From NCBI GenBank assembly GCA_903893675.1, contig CAITNA010000167.1:1-13818 (forward strand): a stretch of 13,818 nucleotides of DNA, in the 5' to 3' direction. Position 1 is the stretch's first letter. Each line of letters opens with the position of its first letter. The notes beneath the pieces were generated by a model. The model did not search any database. It saw only the letters and a program-made list of their open reading frames with translations, and was not told where the DNA came from. The position numbers were made by a program, and so were the translations under genes. Shown here piece by piece: positions 7,476-13,014 of the stretch. The stretch comes from an uncultured Micrococcales bacterium. GTDB taxonomy: Bacteria > Actinomycetota > Actinomycetes > Actinomycetales > Microbacteriaceae.

Positions 7476-8399
7476 ATGGCCAAGGCAATCAACTTCGAGA
7501 CTCTTCCTCGAGAGATTCGCGCCGCCCTCTATCGCATCGACGACCCACAGACTTTCACCGTTGAGCGTTTCAACCAGCAGGCCATCACGGTCATCAACAC
7601 TCGCATCTCGCGCGTCTACAAAGCCGTTCGCCGCAACAAGCGTTTGATTGCAGCGTTCGATCGCGAGATCGACAACCTGATTCTGCTTCGCAACAAGAAG
7701 ATTGCTTCGCCGACTCCGTTTAATCGTCAGCAGTTCATCAGCTTCGAAATGATTGCGCTGCTCTACATCGATGGCGAAATCGTGGTTGGCAACGCGCTGC
7801 CAAAGCACGCCGCTCAGCTTGCAGAGGCACAGCACAAACTTCACGTTGCATTCGAAAAGGATGCCAAGAACAAACTTGCTGAGTGGAACTCGGCTCGCGT
7901 GCTAAAGCCGGTGTTCGCCAAGGCGAATGCCGAAGACTTCAGCGCAGATTTCATCAAGTATGCGCGTGCCCTGCAGCGCGAGCTCAAGGCATATGAGCTC
8001 TCGCGCGACGATATGACCTTCATTCACAGCGACTCGCACCTGTCGAACGTGGTCTATCAGCCGGAACGCGCTGTGCTCATCGACTGGGCTCAGGCCGGTT
8101 GGGGTTCGAAGTTCTTTGAACTCGGCGTCACCATCCACGCCCTGATGGCCGAGAAGAAGGCGATGCACCGCGAACTGATCGCCGCCTACGTTGCGGCCTA
8201 CTTTGGCGAGGCCGGCCCGAGCGAGCGCGACCTCGAGTTGATCGACCTGCACGTCAAGCTGCGCTACCTAGAGCAGGCGACCTGGCACCTGAGCGAAACC
8301 AAGGATGACCAGCTGCTTCACCGCCCGAAGATTCTGCGTCTAATTGAAGAGAGCCTGCGCAAAGCCCAGAAATTCAGCCTCTCGGGCCTGCTGCGGTAA
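7476..8399 (+). CDS. APH/choline-kinase-fold phosphotransferase-like protein
   Basis: This 307-residue soluble protein has the marks of the aminoglycoside phosphotransferase/choline kinase superfamily. There is a putative ATP-binding Lys, K49, in RVYK and a helix-C-like Glu, E64 (FDREIDNL). The catalytic motif H-x-D-x4-N is seen as IHSDSHLSNV (H184, D186, N191), and the Mg-binding Asp in LIDWAQAG (D203). These residues suggest an active small-molecule kinase. The substrate cannot be read from the sequence, and the neighbours give no reason to call it an antibiotic-resistance enzyme. It begins four bases after the stop of the histidine kinase gene and lies 34 nt before the glycosyltransferase, so it is probably co-transcribed with the envelope cassette. 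A sugar, amino-alcohol or lipid-headgroup substrate would fit the setting (inference). Confidence 0.82.
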   Translation: MAKAINFETLPREIRAALYRIDDPQTFTVERFNQQAITVINTRISRVYKAVRRNKRLIAAFDREIDNLILLRNKKIASPTPFNRQQFISFEMIALLYIDGEIVVGNALPKHAAQLAEAQHKLHVAFEKDAKNKLAEWNSARVLKPVFAKANAEDFSADFIKYARALQRELKAYELSRDDMTFIHSDSHLSNVVYQPERAVLIDWAQAGWGSKFFELGVTIHALMAEKKAMHRELIAAYVAAYFGEAGPSERDLELIDLHVKLRYLEQATWHLSETKDDQLLHRPKILRLIEESLRKAQKFSLSGLLR

Positions 8400-8418
8400 G
8401 CAAACTCACAGACTTTTC

Positions 8419-8424
8419 TATAAC
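8419..8424 (+). promoter_or_regulatory. -10-like box before the glycosyltransferase
   Basis: TATAAC matches the -10 consensus at five of six positions and sits in the short gap after the phosphotransferase-like gene. It ends nine bases before the GTG at 8434 and three before the GTG at 8428. Transcription from it would start near 8431, leaving almost no leader and favouring the GTG at 8434. No clear -35 and no Shine-Dalgarno are visible. Confidence 0.4.
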
Positions 8425-8433
8425 TCTGTGCGA

Positions 8434-10236
8434 GTGAAGATTTCTGCAGCCCAATTGCGCCTAGCTTCGGTGCTCGCAATCTTGGCCATCGCCGGCGGGT
8501 TCATCTACTTCTATAACTACCCGCAACTTCAGGTCTCGGCCTATCAGGCCACGGTCGCGCACTCCATGAGTCACAACTTCACCGACTGGCTCTTCGGCGC
8601 AGTTGATCCGGCAGGCACAGTCAGCCTCGACAAGATTCCTGGCTCTTACTGGATCACCGCAATCTTCATTCGACTCTTCGGTTTCCATGATGTGACCGTC
8701 ATCGCACCAAACGGCCTGGCCACCATCGGTGCAGTCATCGCCATTGCACTTGCTGGTCGTCGCATCGCAAAATTCAACACCGCCTCGGATGCACTTGCAG
8801 ACGCAGTCGCACTCGCGACCGGGTTGATCATCATCGCAACACCAATCATTTCTGCGGTTGCTAGATCGAACGAGCCAGAGTCATTCTTCTTGCTCTACAT
8901 GGCACTCGCTTTTCACCGCGCTGTTGTTGCGCTGCAAACGGGCAAGCGTTCGCAACTGATTTTCGCGGGGCTCTGGATTGGCTTCGCGTTCCAGACCTAC
9001 ATGATCGAAGCGTGGGTGCTTTGGCCAGCTCTCATCATCGCGTGGTTCACCGTCGCCGATAAGAGTCGCATGACCAAGATTGTCGACCTGTTGATTGCAG
9101 GTGCGAGCAGTCTCGCGCTGTCCCTACTTTGGATCGTCATCGTCACTTTGACTCCGGCTAGTGCGCGCCCATATGTTGGCGGCACACTAAAGAACTCTGC
9201 GTGGGAAATGGTCTTCGGCTACAACGCACTCGGGCGACTATCTGCGACCAACGACCCCAACCTCTACCGTTCGTTCACGCCGAAGTTTGCTGGCGAGGGA
9301 GGGCCGCTTCGCCTATTCAACATCCAGGATGCTGGACAGATTGCCTGGCTGATTGCCGCCGCCGCGGTTGCCCTGGTTGTGCTGTTCCTGGTTCAAGAGT
9401 TCGACTCAACTCTGGTGCTTGCCGGTGTTTCGTTCGTGCTGTTCTACCTGGAATACTCTTTCGTGGCTGGCATGCACCAGTACTACACGGCAATCATCGC
9501 CCTGCCGATCGCGCTCGTGGTGGCCTATCTGATCAGTCACGGCAAGGCCTGGATGTTCATCCTGGTTGGGCTGGTCGGTGCAATTTCGGCGTTCCTGATC
9601 AACAACGCCTACACGGGTTACTTCCCGGTTATGTCGTGGCTTCCGTTCGTGGCCCTGGCCTTGCTTGTGGTGATCTTCGGCCTGCTGCCTGAGCGCCGAG
9701 GCCTGCTCGGCTTGGTTCTTGCAGTGGTGCTTGTTGTAACCCCAGCCGCCTGGTCGATCGACACCATTAACCGCCCTGCGCCAACCAACCCGGTGGCCGG
9801 GCCAGAACTGCCCAAATGGGCTCGCGTGGTGACCACCAAACACGTCGGCGCGCGCGGCACACATGTGAAACACCGCAATGCAAAACAAGACATCGCGGCC
9901 ACAAAGCAACTCGAGAAGTTCTTGGCCGCGAACCTGGTTGGCCACCCGGAGTATCCGCTTGCGACTTTCGGCGCTCAAGTTGCCGCGCCAATCATGAACA
10001 TCTCAGGGCTAGAGGTTATGCCGATTGGCGGCTTCAGCGGTTTTGACCCCGTGCCAACGCTCGAGAGATTCAAGCAGCTGATTGCCGAAAAGCAAATTCA
10101 ATATGTGATCTACGAAAGCGGCTGGGACAAGCGCGGCCTCACTGGCAACACCGAGCGCATCGCGGTGCACGTTCTGAATGACTGCAAGCACGTTTCGTCG
10201 AACATCTTCGGCGAGCTCTACCACTGCACCTACTAA
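8434..10236 (+). CDS. Polytopic GT39-family (YkcB/ArnT-like) glycosyltransferase
   Basis: About 600 residues with some ten or more hydrophobic segments and a soluble C-terminal part of roughly 110 residues. Family signs: the early SMS-NF-DW-LFGAVDPAG region followed by SLDKIPGSYW (D66), corresponding to the usual VDKPP-type loop; SNEPESFFLLYM; LWIGFAFQTYM; FAGEGGPLRLFN; and a C-terminal MPIGGFSGFDPVPTLERF (about 529-546), typical of actinobacterial GT39 proteins. Such enzymes transfer a sugar from a polyprenyl-phosphate donor to an envelope acceptor on the outer face of the membrane; donor and acceptor here are unknown. In place of VDKPP this copy has LDKIP, a mild deviation. The frame stays open upstream to 8344 inside the preceding gene, but the GTGs at 8434 or 8428 are better starts because the first membrane segment follows at once and a -10-like box lies just upstream. 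It is the last gene of the four-gene run. Confidence 0.85.
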   Translation: MKISAAQLRLASVLAILAIAGGFIYFYNYPQLQVSAYQATVAHSMSHNFTDWLFGAVDPAGTVSLDKIPGSYWITAIFIRLFGFHDVTVIAPNGLATIGAVIAIALAGRRIAKFNTASDALADAVALATGLIIIATPIISAVARSNEPESFFLLYMALAFHRAVVALQTGKRSQLIFAGLWIGFAFQTYMIEAWVLWPALIIAWFTVADKSRMTKIVDLLIAGASSLALSLLWIVIVTLTPASARPYVGGTLKNSAWEMVFGYNALGRLSATNDPNLYRSFTPKFAGEGGPLRLFNIQDAGQIAWLIAAAAVALVVLFLVQEFDSTLVLAGVSFVLFYLEYSFVAGMHQYYTAIIALPIALVVAYLISHGKAWMFILVGLVGAISAFLINNAYTGYFPVMSWLPFVALALLVVIFGLLPERRGLLGLVLAVVLVVTPAAWSIDTINRPAPTNPVAGPELPKWARVVTTKHVGARGTHVKHRNAKQDIAATKQLEKFLAANLVGHPEYPLATFGAQVAAPIMNISGLEVMPIGGFSGFDPVPTLERFKQLIAEKQIQYVIYESGWDKRGLTGNTERIAVHVLNDCKHVSSNIFGELYHCTY

Positions 10237-10279
10237 AAACGCTGGGATGTGCATCCTAGAAAAGTAGACAGGTTAAGCA

Positions 10280-10307
10280 AAAGCACCCGCCTTTCGACGG
10301 GTGCTTT
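10280..10307. terminator. Bidirectional rho-independent-type terminator
   Basis: AAAGCACCCG (10280-10289) and its exact complement CGGGTGCTTT (10298-10307) form a 10-bp stem with an 8-base loop, followed by CGTTTT. On the other strand the hairpin is followed by TGCTT after the T-rich arm. It lies between the ends of the convergent glycosyltransferase and PTS IIC genes and should serve both. Confidence 0.88.
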
Positions 10308-10321
10308 CGTTTTGGAACTAT

Positions 10322-11458
10322 TTACTTCTTGCCGAGGCCCTTGGCTACAACAACGAGCAATGCGGTAACGGCGGTGCCGACCAGGATTGCAAGGGTGTAG
10401 GTCAATGGTGAGCCGACCAGTGGGAATACGAAGATTCCACCGTGTGGGGCTGGAAGGGTGTTGCCGAACAGTGCAACGAGAGCACCGGTTACACCAGAAC
10501 CGATCATGATCGATGGGATCACGCGGATTGGGTCAGCAGCTGCGAATGGAATCGCACCTTCCGAGATGAACGATGCACCAAGCAACCAAGCTGCCTTACC
10601 GTTTTCGATTTCCGACTCGGTGAAGAGCTTCTTGCGAAGAACGGTTGCAAGAGCAAGACCCAATGGAGGGGTCATACCTGCAGCCATAACGATTGCCATC
10701 ACCTTGTACTGAGGCGCGCTGGCGTCGGTGCCTGCGAGTGCAGTGGTCAAACCGGTGGTAGCGAAGACGTAAGCAACCTTGTTAACTGGGCCACCCATGT
10801 CGAATGCCATCATCAGACCGAGAACGATACCGAGGCCTACGAGCTGAGCAGTGCCCATGCTGGTAAGTGCGTTGTTCAGGCCAGTCATCAGTGCGCCGAT
10901 TGGCTTCTGAAGAACGACAACCATTACAACACCGGTGACGATCGAGCTGAGCAGCGGGATGATTACCACTGGCATCAACGGACGGATCCAGCTAGCGACC
11001 TTCCAACGGCTAATCCACAGTGCTACGAAACCAGCAAGCAGACCACCGAGGATAGCGCCGAGGAATCCGGTGCCAGTGCCAAGTGGGTTGCTGCCGAGAC
11101 CGGTAGCCAGAACACCGGCTACGAAACCAGGTGCAAGACCTGGACGGTCAGCGATTGCGTAAGCAATGTAACCTGCCAGCACTGGAACGAACAGCGCGAA
11201 TGCTGCCTTTCCAAGCCAGAAGATGATGAATGCCCAGTTGCCCAGGTCTGCGTAGTTGAATCCGGTGACGTTGCCAGCTGCGTCAACAGCGACGTTCATC
11301 TTGGCTGCGTCGTAAGCACGGATTCCGTCAGTGCCGTGAGCTGCGCTACCCAGCAAGAAGCCGAGAGCGATCAAGATACCGCCTGCAGCAACAAACGGGA
11401 TCATGTATGAAACACCAGTCATAAGCCACTGGCGAATTTTGTTACCTGTACCTGCCAC
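10322..11458 (-). CDS. PTS fructose-type transporter subunit IIC
   Basis: A 378-residue integral membrane protein, full length for a stand-alone fructose-family EIIC domain. Diagnostic motifs are WLMTGVSYMIPFVAAGGILI near the N-terminus, FDMGGPVNKVAYVFA (219-233), MTPPLGLALAT, and FISEGAIPFAAADPIRVIPS (297-316), whose Glu300 lies in the region that binds sugar in EIIC proteins. It carries the sugar across the membrane while IIB phosphorylates it. The start is GTG at 11456-11458, decided by AAGGAG eight bases upstream. It is the third gene of IIA-IIB-IIC. In many bacteria IIB and IIC are fused in one FruA chain; here they are separate genes with a 56-nt gap. The fructose assignment rests on family motifs; related ketoses or hexitols are possible. 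No 1-phosphofructokinase gene is in view. Confidence 0.95.
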   Translation of the reverse strand: MAGTGNKIRQWLMTGVSYMIPFVAAGGILIALGFLLGSAAHGTDGIRAYDAAKMNVAVDAAGNVTGFNYADLGNWAFIIFWLGKAAFALFVPVLAGYIAYAIADRPGLAPGFVAGVLATGLGSNPLGTGTGFLGAILGGLLAGFVALWISRWKVASWIRPLMPVVIIPLLSSIVTGVVMVVVLQKPIGALMTGLNNALTSMGTAQLVGLGIVLGLMMAFDMGGPVNKVAYVFATTGLTTALAGTDASAPQYKVMAIVMAAGMTPPLGLALATVLRKKLFTESEIENGKAAWLLGASFISEGAIPFAAADPIRVIPSIMIGSGVTGALVALFGNTLPAPHGGIFVFPLVGSPLTYTLAILVGTAVTALLVVVAKGLGKK

Positions 11459-11466
11459 TACTTCTT

Positions 11467-11513
11467 CTCCTTAGTTGAAGTGTTGCGCCGACCAGACCCT
11501 ATTGTCTGTTCGG
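11467..11513 (-). promoter_or_regulatory. IIB-IIC intercistronic hairpin and strong ribosome-binding site
   Basis: Reading on the minus strand, the 56-nt gap first shows an imperfect hairpin, CCGA-A-CAGAC paired with GTCTG-G-TCGG (11488-11513, one mismatch, 6-base loop). The Shine-Dalgarno AAGGAG at 11467-11472 follows, eight bases before the GTG of IIC. There is no T-run after the hairpin, so it is more likely an mRNA-stability or processing element than a terminator. Confidence 0.5.
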
Positions 11514-11514
11514 G

Positions 11515-11952
11515 TTATTTCTTTTTGCCAAAGAGGCCTCCGAAGAGTCCTCCCTTGTTGCCATTGCCGCCGTCAACCTTTGCAGGTTTTGGCGCCGCCT
11601 TCGGGCTTGCATCCTTGCCGTCGCCAACTAGGGCGGCGGTGCCGGCTGCTGCGCCTTCGAGCACCTCATTGATCAGGTCTTCTGCGCCCTTCATTGCTTT
11701 GGCTACACCGACCTGAAGATAAGGCTTGCCGTTGAATCGCGAACGATCCTTGACCTCAAGGTCGACGGCAAAGATAACTGCGTCTGCAGCAGCGATTACT
11801 TCTGGTTTCAGAGGAATCGTTCCTGCAGAGCCTTGGGTCTCGATAGTTACTTCGTGACCAAGCTTTTTTCCGGCGCGCTCGAGAGCCTCGGCCGCCATGT
11901 ATGTGTGTGCGATACCAGTAATGCAGCTGGTAACTCCTACGATTTTCGCCAT
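11515..11952 (-). CDS. PTS fructose-type subunit IIB
   Basis: A 145-residue cytoplasmic phosphocarrier from the ATG at 11952. The N-terminal 100 or so residues are a fructose-type EIIB domain: MAKIVGVTSCITGIAHTYMAAEAL, with the phospho-accepting C10 (family form CPTGIAHT; Ile replaces Pro here), then VTIETQGSAGT and DAVIFAVDLEVKDRSRF. It takes phosphate from IIA and gives it to the sugar bound in IIC. An extra tail of about 40 residues (Ala/Pro/Lys, then GGLFGGLFGKKK) goes beyond the usual domain and could act as a tether to IIC or the membrane (inference). The frame is open 12 codons upstream, but that extension lies inside the IIA gene and lacks homology, so the ATG at 11952 is preferred. 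Only one base separates it from the IIA stop, with GAGAGG 12 bases upstream as a weak ribosome-binding site. Confidence 0.93.
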   Translation of the reverse strand: MAKIVGVTSCITGIAHTYMAAEALERAGKKLGHEVTIETQGSAGTIPLKPEVIAAADAVIFAVDLEVKDRSRFNGKPYLQVGVAKAMKGAEDLINEVLEGAAAGTAALVGDGKDASPKAAPKPAKVDGGNGNKGGLFGGLFGKKK

Positions 11953-11953
11953 T

Positions 11954-12406
11954 TTATTTCTGTACCTCTCTGGTGACGATTTCAGCAATCGCCGCTGGGT
12001 TCTTCTCTGCGCGCAATTCGTCGCAGAACTCTTCGTGCATCACCTTGCGAGCGAGCGATCCAAGAATTTCGAGGTGAGCGCTGTCACCAGATGCCGGAGC
12101 GGCAATCAAGAAGATGAGGGTCGATGGGCCGTCGTCGGCTCCGAAGTCGATTCCCTTTGATGAAGTTGCAACCGCCACGGATGGGGTTACCACCAAGTCG
12201 CTCTGTGCGTGCGGAATCGCGATGCCCCCCTCGATGCCGGTTGGGAAGTGCTCTTCGCGCTTTGCAACCGCTTCCAGATATCCTTCGATGTCTGTTACGC
12301 GACCGGCGTCAACGAGACGCTGCGCGAGCAAGCGAGTGGCTTCTTCTTTGGTGGCGGCGTCGATGTCGACGAGAACGATCGATTCGATCGTGATTGGGGT
12401 GCTCAA
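11954..12406 (-). CDS. PTS fructose/mannitol-type subunit IIA
   Basis: A 150-residue protein, the whole length of a PTS_EIIA_2 domain. The phosphorylated histidine is H66 in GGIAIPHAQSDLV. The rest of the fold shows FPTGIEG before it and FLIAAP...HLEILGSLARKV after it. It accepts phosphate from HPr and passes it to C10 of IIB. It starts at TTG (12404-12406). The choice is supported by the Shine-Dalgarno GAAGGAG seven bases upstream and by the domain beginning directly after it. It is the first gene of the minus-strand permease operon and diverges from ptsH. Confidence 0.95.
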   Translation of the reverse strand: MSTPITIESIVLVDIDAATKEEATRLLAQRLVDAGRVTDIEGYLEAVAKREEHFPTGIEGGIAIPHAQSDLVVTPSVAVATSSKGIDFGADDGPSTLIFLIAAPASGDSAHLEILGSLARKVMHEEFCDELRAEKNPAAIAEIVTREVQK

Positions 12407-12413
12407 CGAACTA

Positions 12414-12420
12414 CTCCTTC
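12414..12420 (-). promoter_or_regulatory. Ribosome-binding site deciding the TTG start of IIA
   Basis: GAAGGAG on the minus strand, seven bases before the TTG codon. It is one of the two strongest Shine-Dalgarno matches in the window and the main reason to accept the rare TTG start. Confidence 0.75.
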
Positions 12421-12572
12421 GTTGATAAGGCTCATGCGCCTAACCCTTCCGTCGCCATTGCCGGTAGTGCCCCTCTGACGGGGCTTAGAACAAAGGCTAG
12501 TGAAGGCAGGGCCAGGAATCTGGGACTTAAGCACAAAGCGTTATCAAAAATTGACACTTAATTTGTGGGGTA

Positions 12573-12588
12573 TTTTGGGGGTCCAAAA
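12573..12588. promoter_or_regulatory. Operator-like palindrome in the PTS control region
   Basis: TTTTGG-GGGT-CCAAAA is a perfect 6-bp inverted repeat with a 4-base spacer, 17 bases downstream of the plus-strand TTGACA. The size and position fit a site for a dimeric repressor, but no regulator gene is present to link it to. A short hairpin without function is an alternative. Confidence 0.35.
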
Positions 12589-12682
12589 CACCGAAAAGTC
12601 CTCAGAGATGGGCCGACATCACCATTGATGACCATGGGAGCCGGGCTTTTGGCCCTGCTCGATTGGCGGGATGTGGCCATTC

Positions 12683-12711
12683 CTGACACACTTAAGAACA
12701 CAATCTAGGCC
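12683..12711 (+). promoter_or_regulatory. Candidate promoter of ptsH
   Basis: CTGACA (12683-12688, five of six matches to TTGACA) is followed after exactly 17 bases by TAGGCC (12706-12711), which resembles the TAGGCT box before the response regulator. A start near 12718 would leave a leader of about 18 nt containing GAAAGA (12722-12727), eight bases before the ATG. The -10 match is weak, so this is tentative. Confidence 0.35.
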
Positions 12712-12735
12712 CTCGCAACACGAAAGACCGCATTT

Positions 12736-13005
12736 ATGAGCAAGTTTTCTCTCGAAGTTGAAGTTCTCGACCCAATCGGCCTGCACGCCCGCCCAGCCGG
12801 CCAGATTGTGAAGCTGGTCAAGGAGTCAGGCCTCGAGGTAACCATCGGTCGCCCAGGCGAGGAGTTCGCGAAGGCGAACTCGGCACTTCGCCTCATGGCC
12901 CTGAAGATCAAGACCGGCGAGAAGTTGACTGTCGAGATCGAAACTGCGGATGTCGCGCAGGCCGGCGAAATCGCAGCCCAGATCCAAGACTTCCTAAAGG
13001 GCTAA
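12736..13005 (+). CDS. ptsH: PTS phosphocarrier protein HPr
   Basis: An 89-residue cytoplasmic protein, normal HPr length. The active-site histidine is H17 in GLHARPAGQIVKLVKES. It receives phosphate from Enzyme I and passes it to IIA-type proteins such as the one encoded across the control region. The position of the regulatory serine is kept as S49 (AKANSALRLMAL), although the usual Lys before it is Asn. No HPr kinase is seen in the window, and most Actinobacteria lack one. The start is ATG with GAAAGA eight bases upstream. Enzyme I follows after nine bases, so the two are one operon. Confidence 0.97.
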   Translation: MSKFSLEVEVLDPIGLHARPAGQIVKLVKESGLEVTIGRPGEEFAKANSALRLMALKIKTGEKLTVEIETADVAQAGEIAAQIQDFLKG

Positions 13006-13014
13006 GGCTCAGCA

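Larger units (their letters stand above)
12421..12735. promoter_or_regulatory. Divergent control region between PTS permease genes and ptsH-ptsI
   Basis: About 315 bases with no convincing gene. It holds a small G/C hairpin, GCCCC-N6-GGGGC (12469-12484), in the leader of the permease operon. It also has an A/T-rich core at 12540-12590 with two -35-like hexamers back to back: TTGACA on plus (12551-12556) and TTGATA on minus (complement of TATCAA, 12542-12547). An inverted repeat, TTTTGG-N4-CCAAAA, lies at 12573-12588, and a shorter one, CATCA-N4-TGATG, at about 12617-12630. The only coding potential is a tiny frame ending at 12708 that I do not support. The layout suggests shared regulation of permease and phosphocarrier genes, perhaps by a sugar-responsive repressor encoded elsewhere. 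Confidence 0.55.

Noticed and set aside
7476..8399. Antibiotic-resistance aminoglycoside phosphotransferase
   Set aside because: Only the superfamily catalytic motifs are shared. The gene sits in a chromosomal envelope cassette without mobile elements, so a resistance role is not supported.
8344..8433. Upstream extension of the GT39 gene into the preceding gene
   Set aside because: The extra 28-30 residues come from the 3' end of the phosphotransferase-like gene read in another frame; a -10-like box and a GTG directly before the first membrane segment give a better start.
9406..9978. 190-codon minus-strand frame inside the GT39 gene
   Set aside because: Antisense shadow of a well-supported membrane protein; it has no motifs and no ribosome-binding site, and other shadow frames overlap it.
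10442..11410. Long open frame (322 codons) on the plus strand opposite the PTS IIC gene
   Set aside because: Its product is rich in Cys, His and Trp without any recognisable domain, and it lies wholly antisense to a gene with clear EIIC motifs. It is a by-product of the codon bias of IIC.
11953..11988. Twelve-residue N-terminal extension of IIB
   Set aside because: It lies inside the IIA coding sequence and precedes a classical MAKIVGVTSC domain start; the ATG at 11952 is preferred.
12469..12484. G/C hairpin in the PTS leader considered as a terminator or riboswitch
   Set aside because: The stem is only five pairs with no T-run on either strand, and no known riboswitch pattern is visible; it is kept only as a part of the control region.
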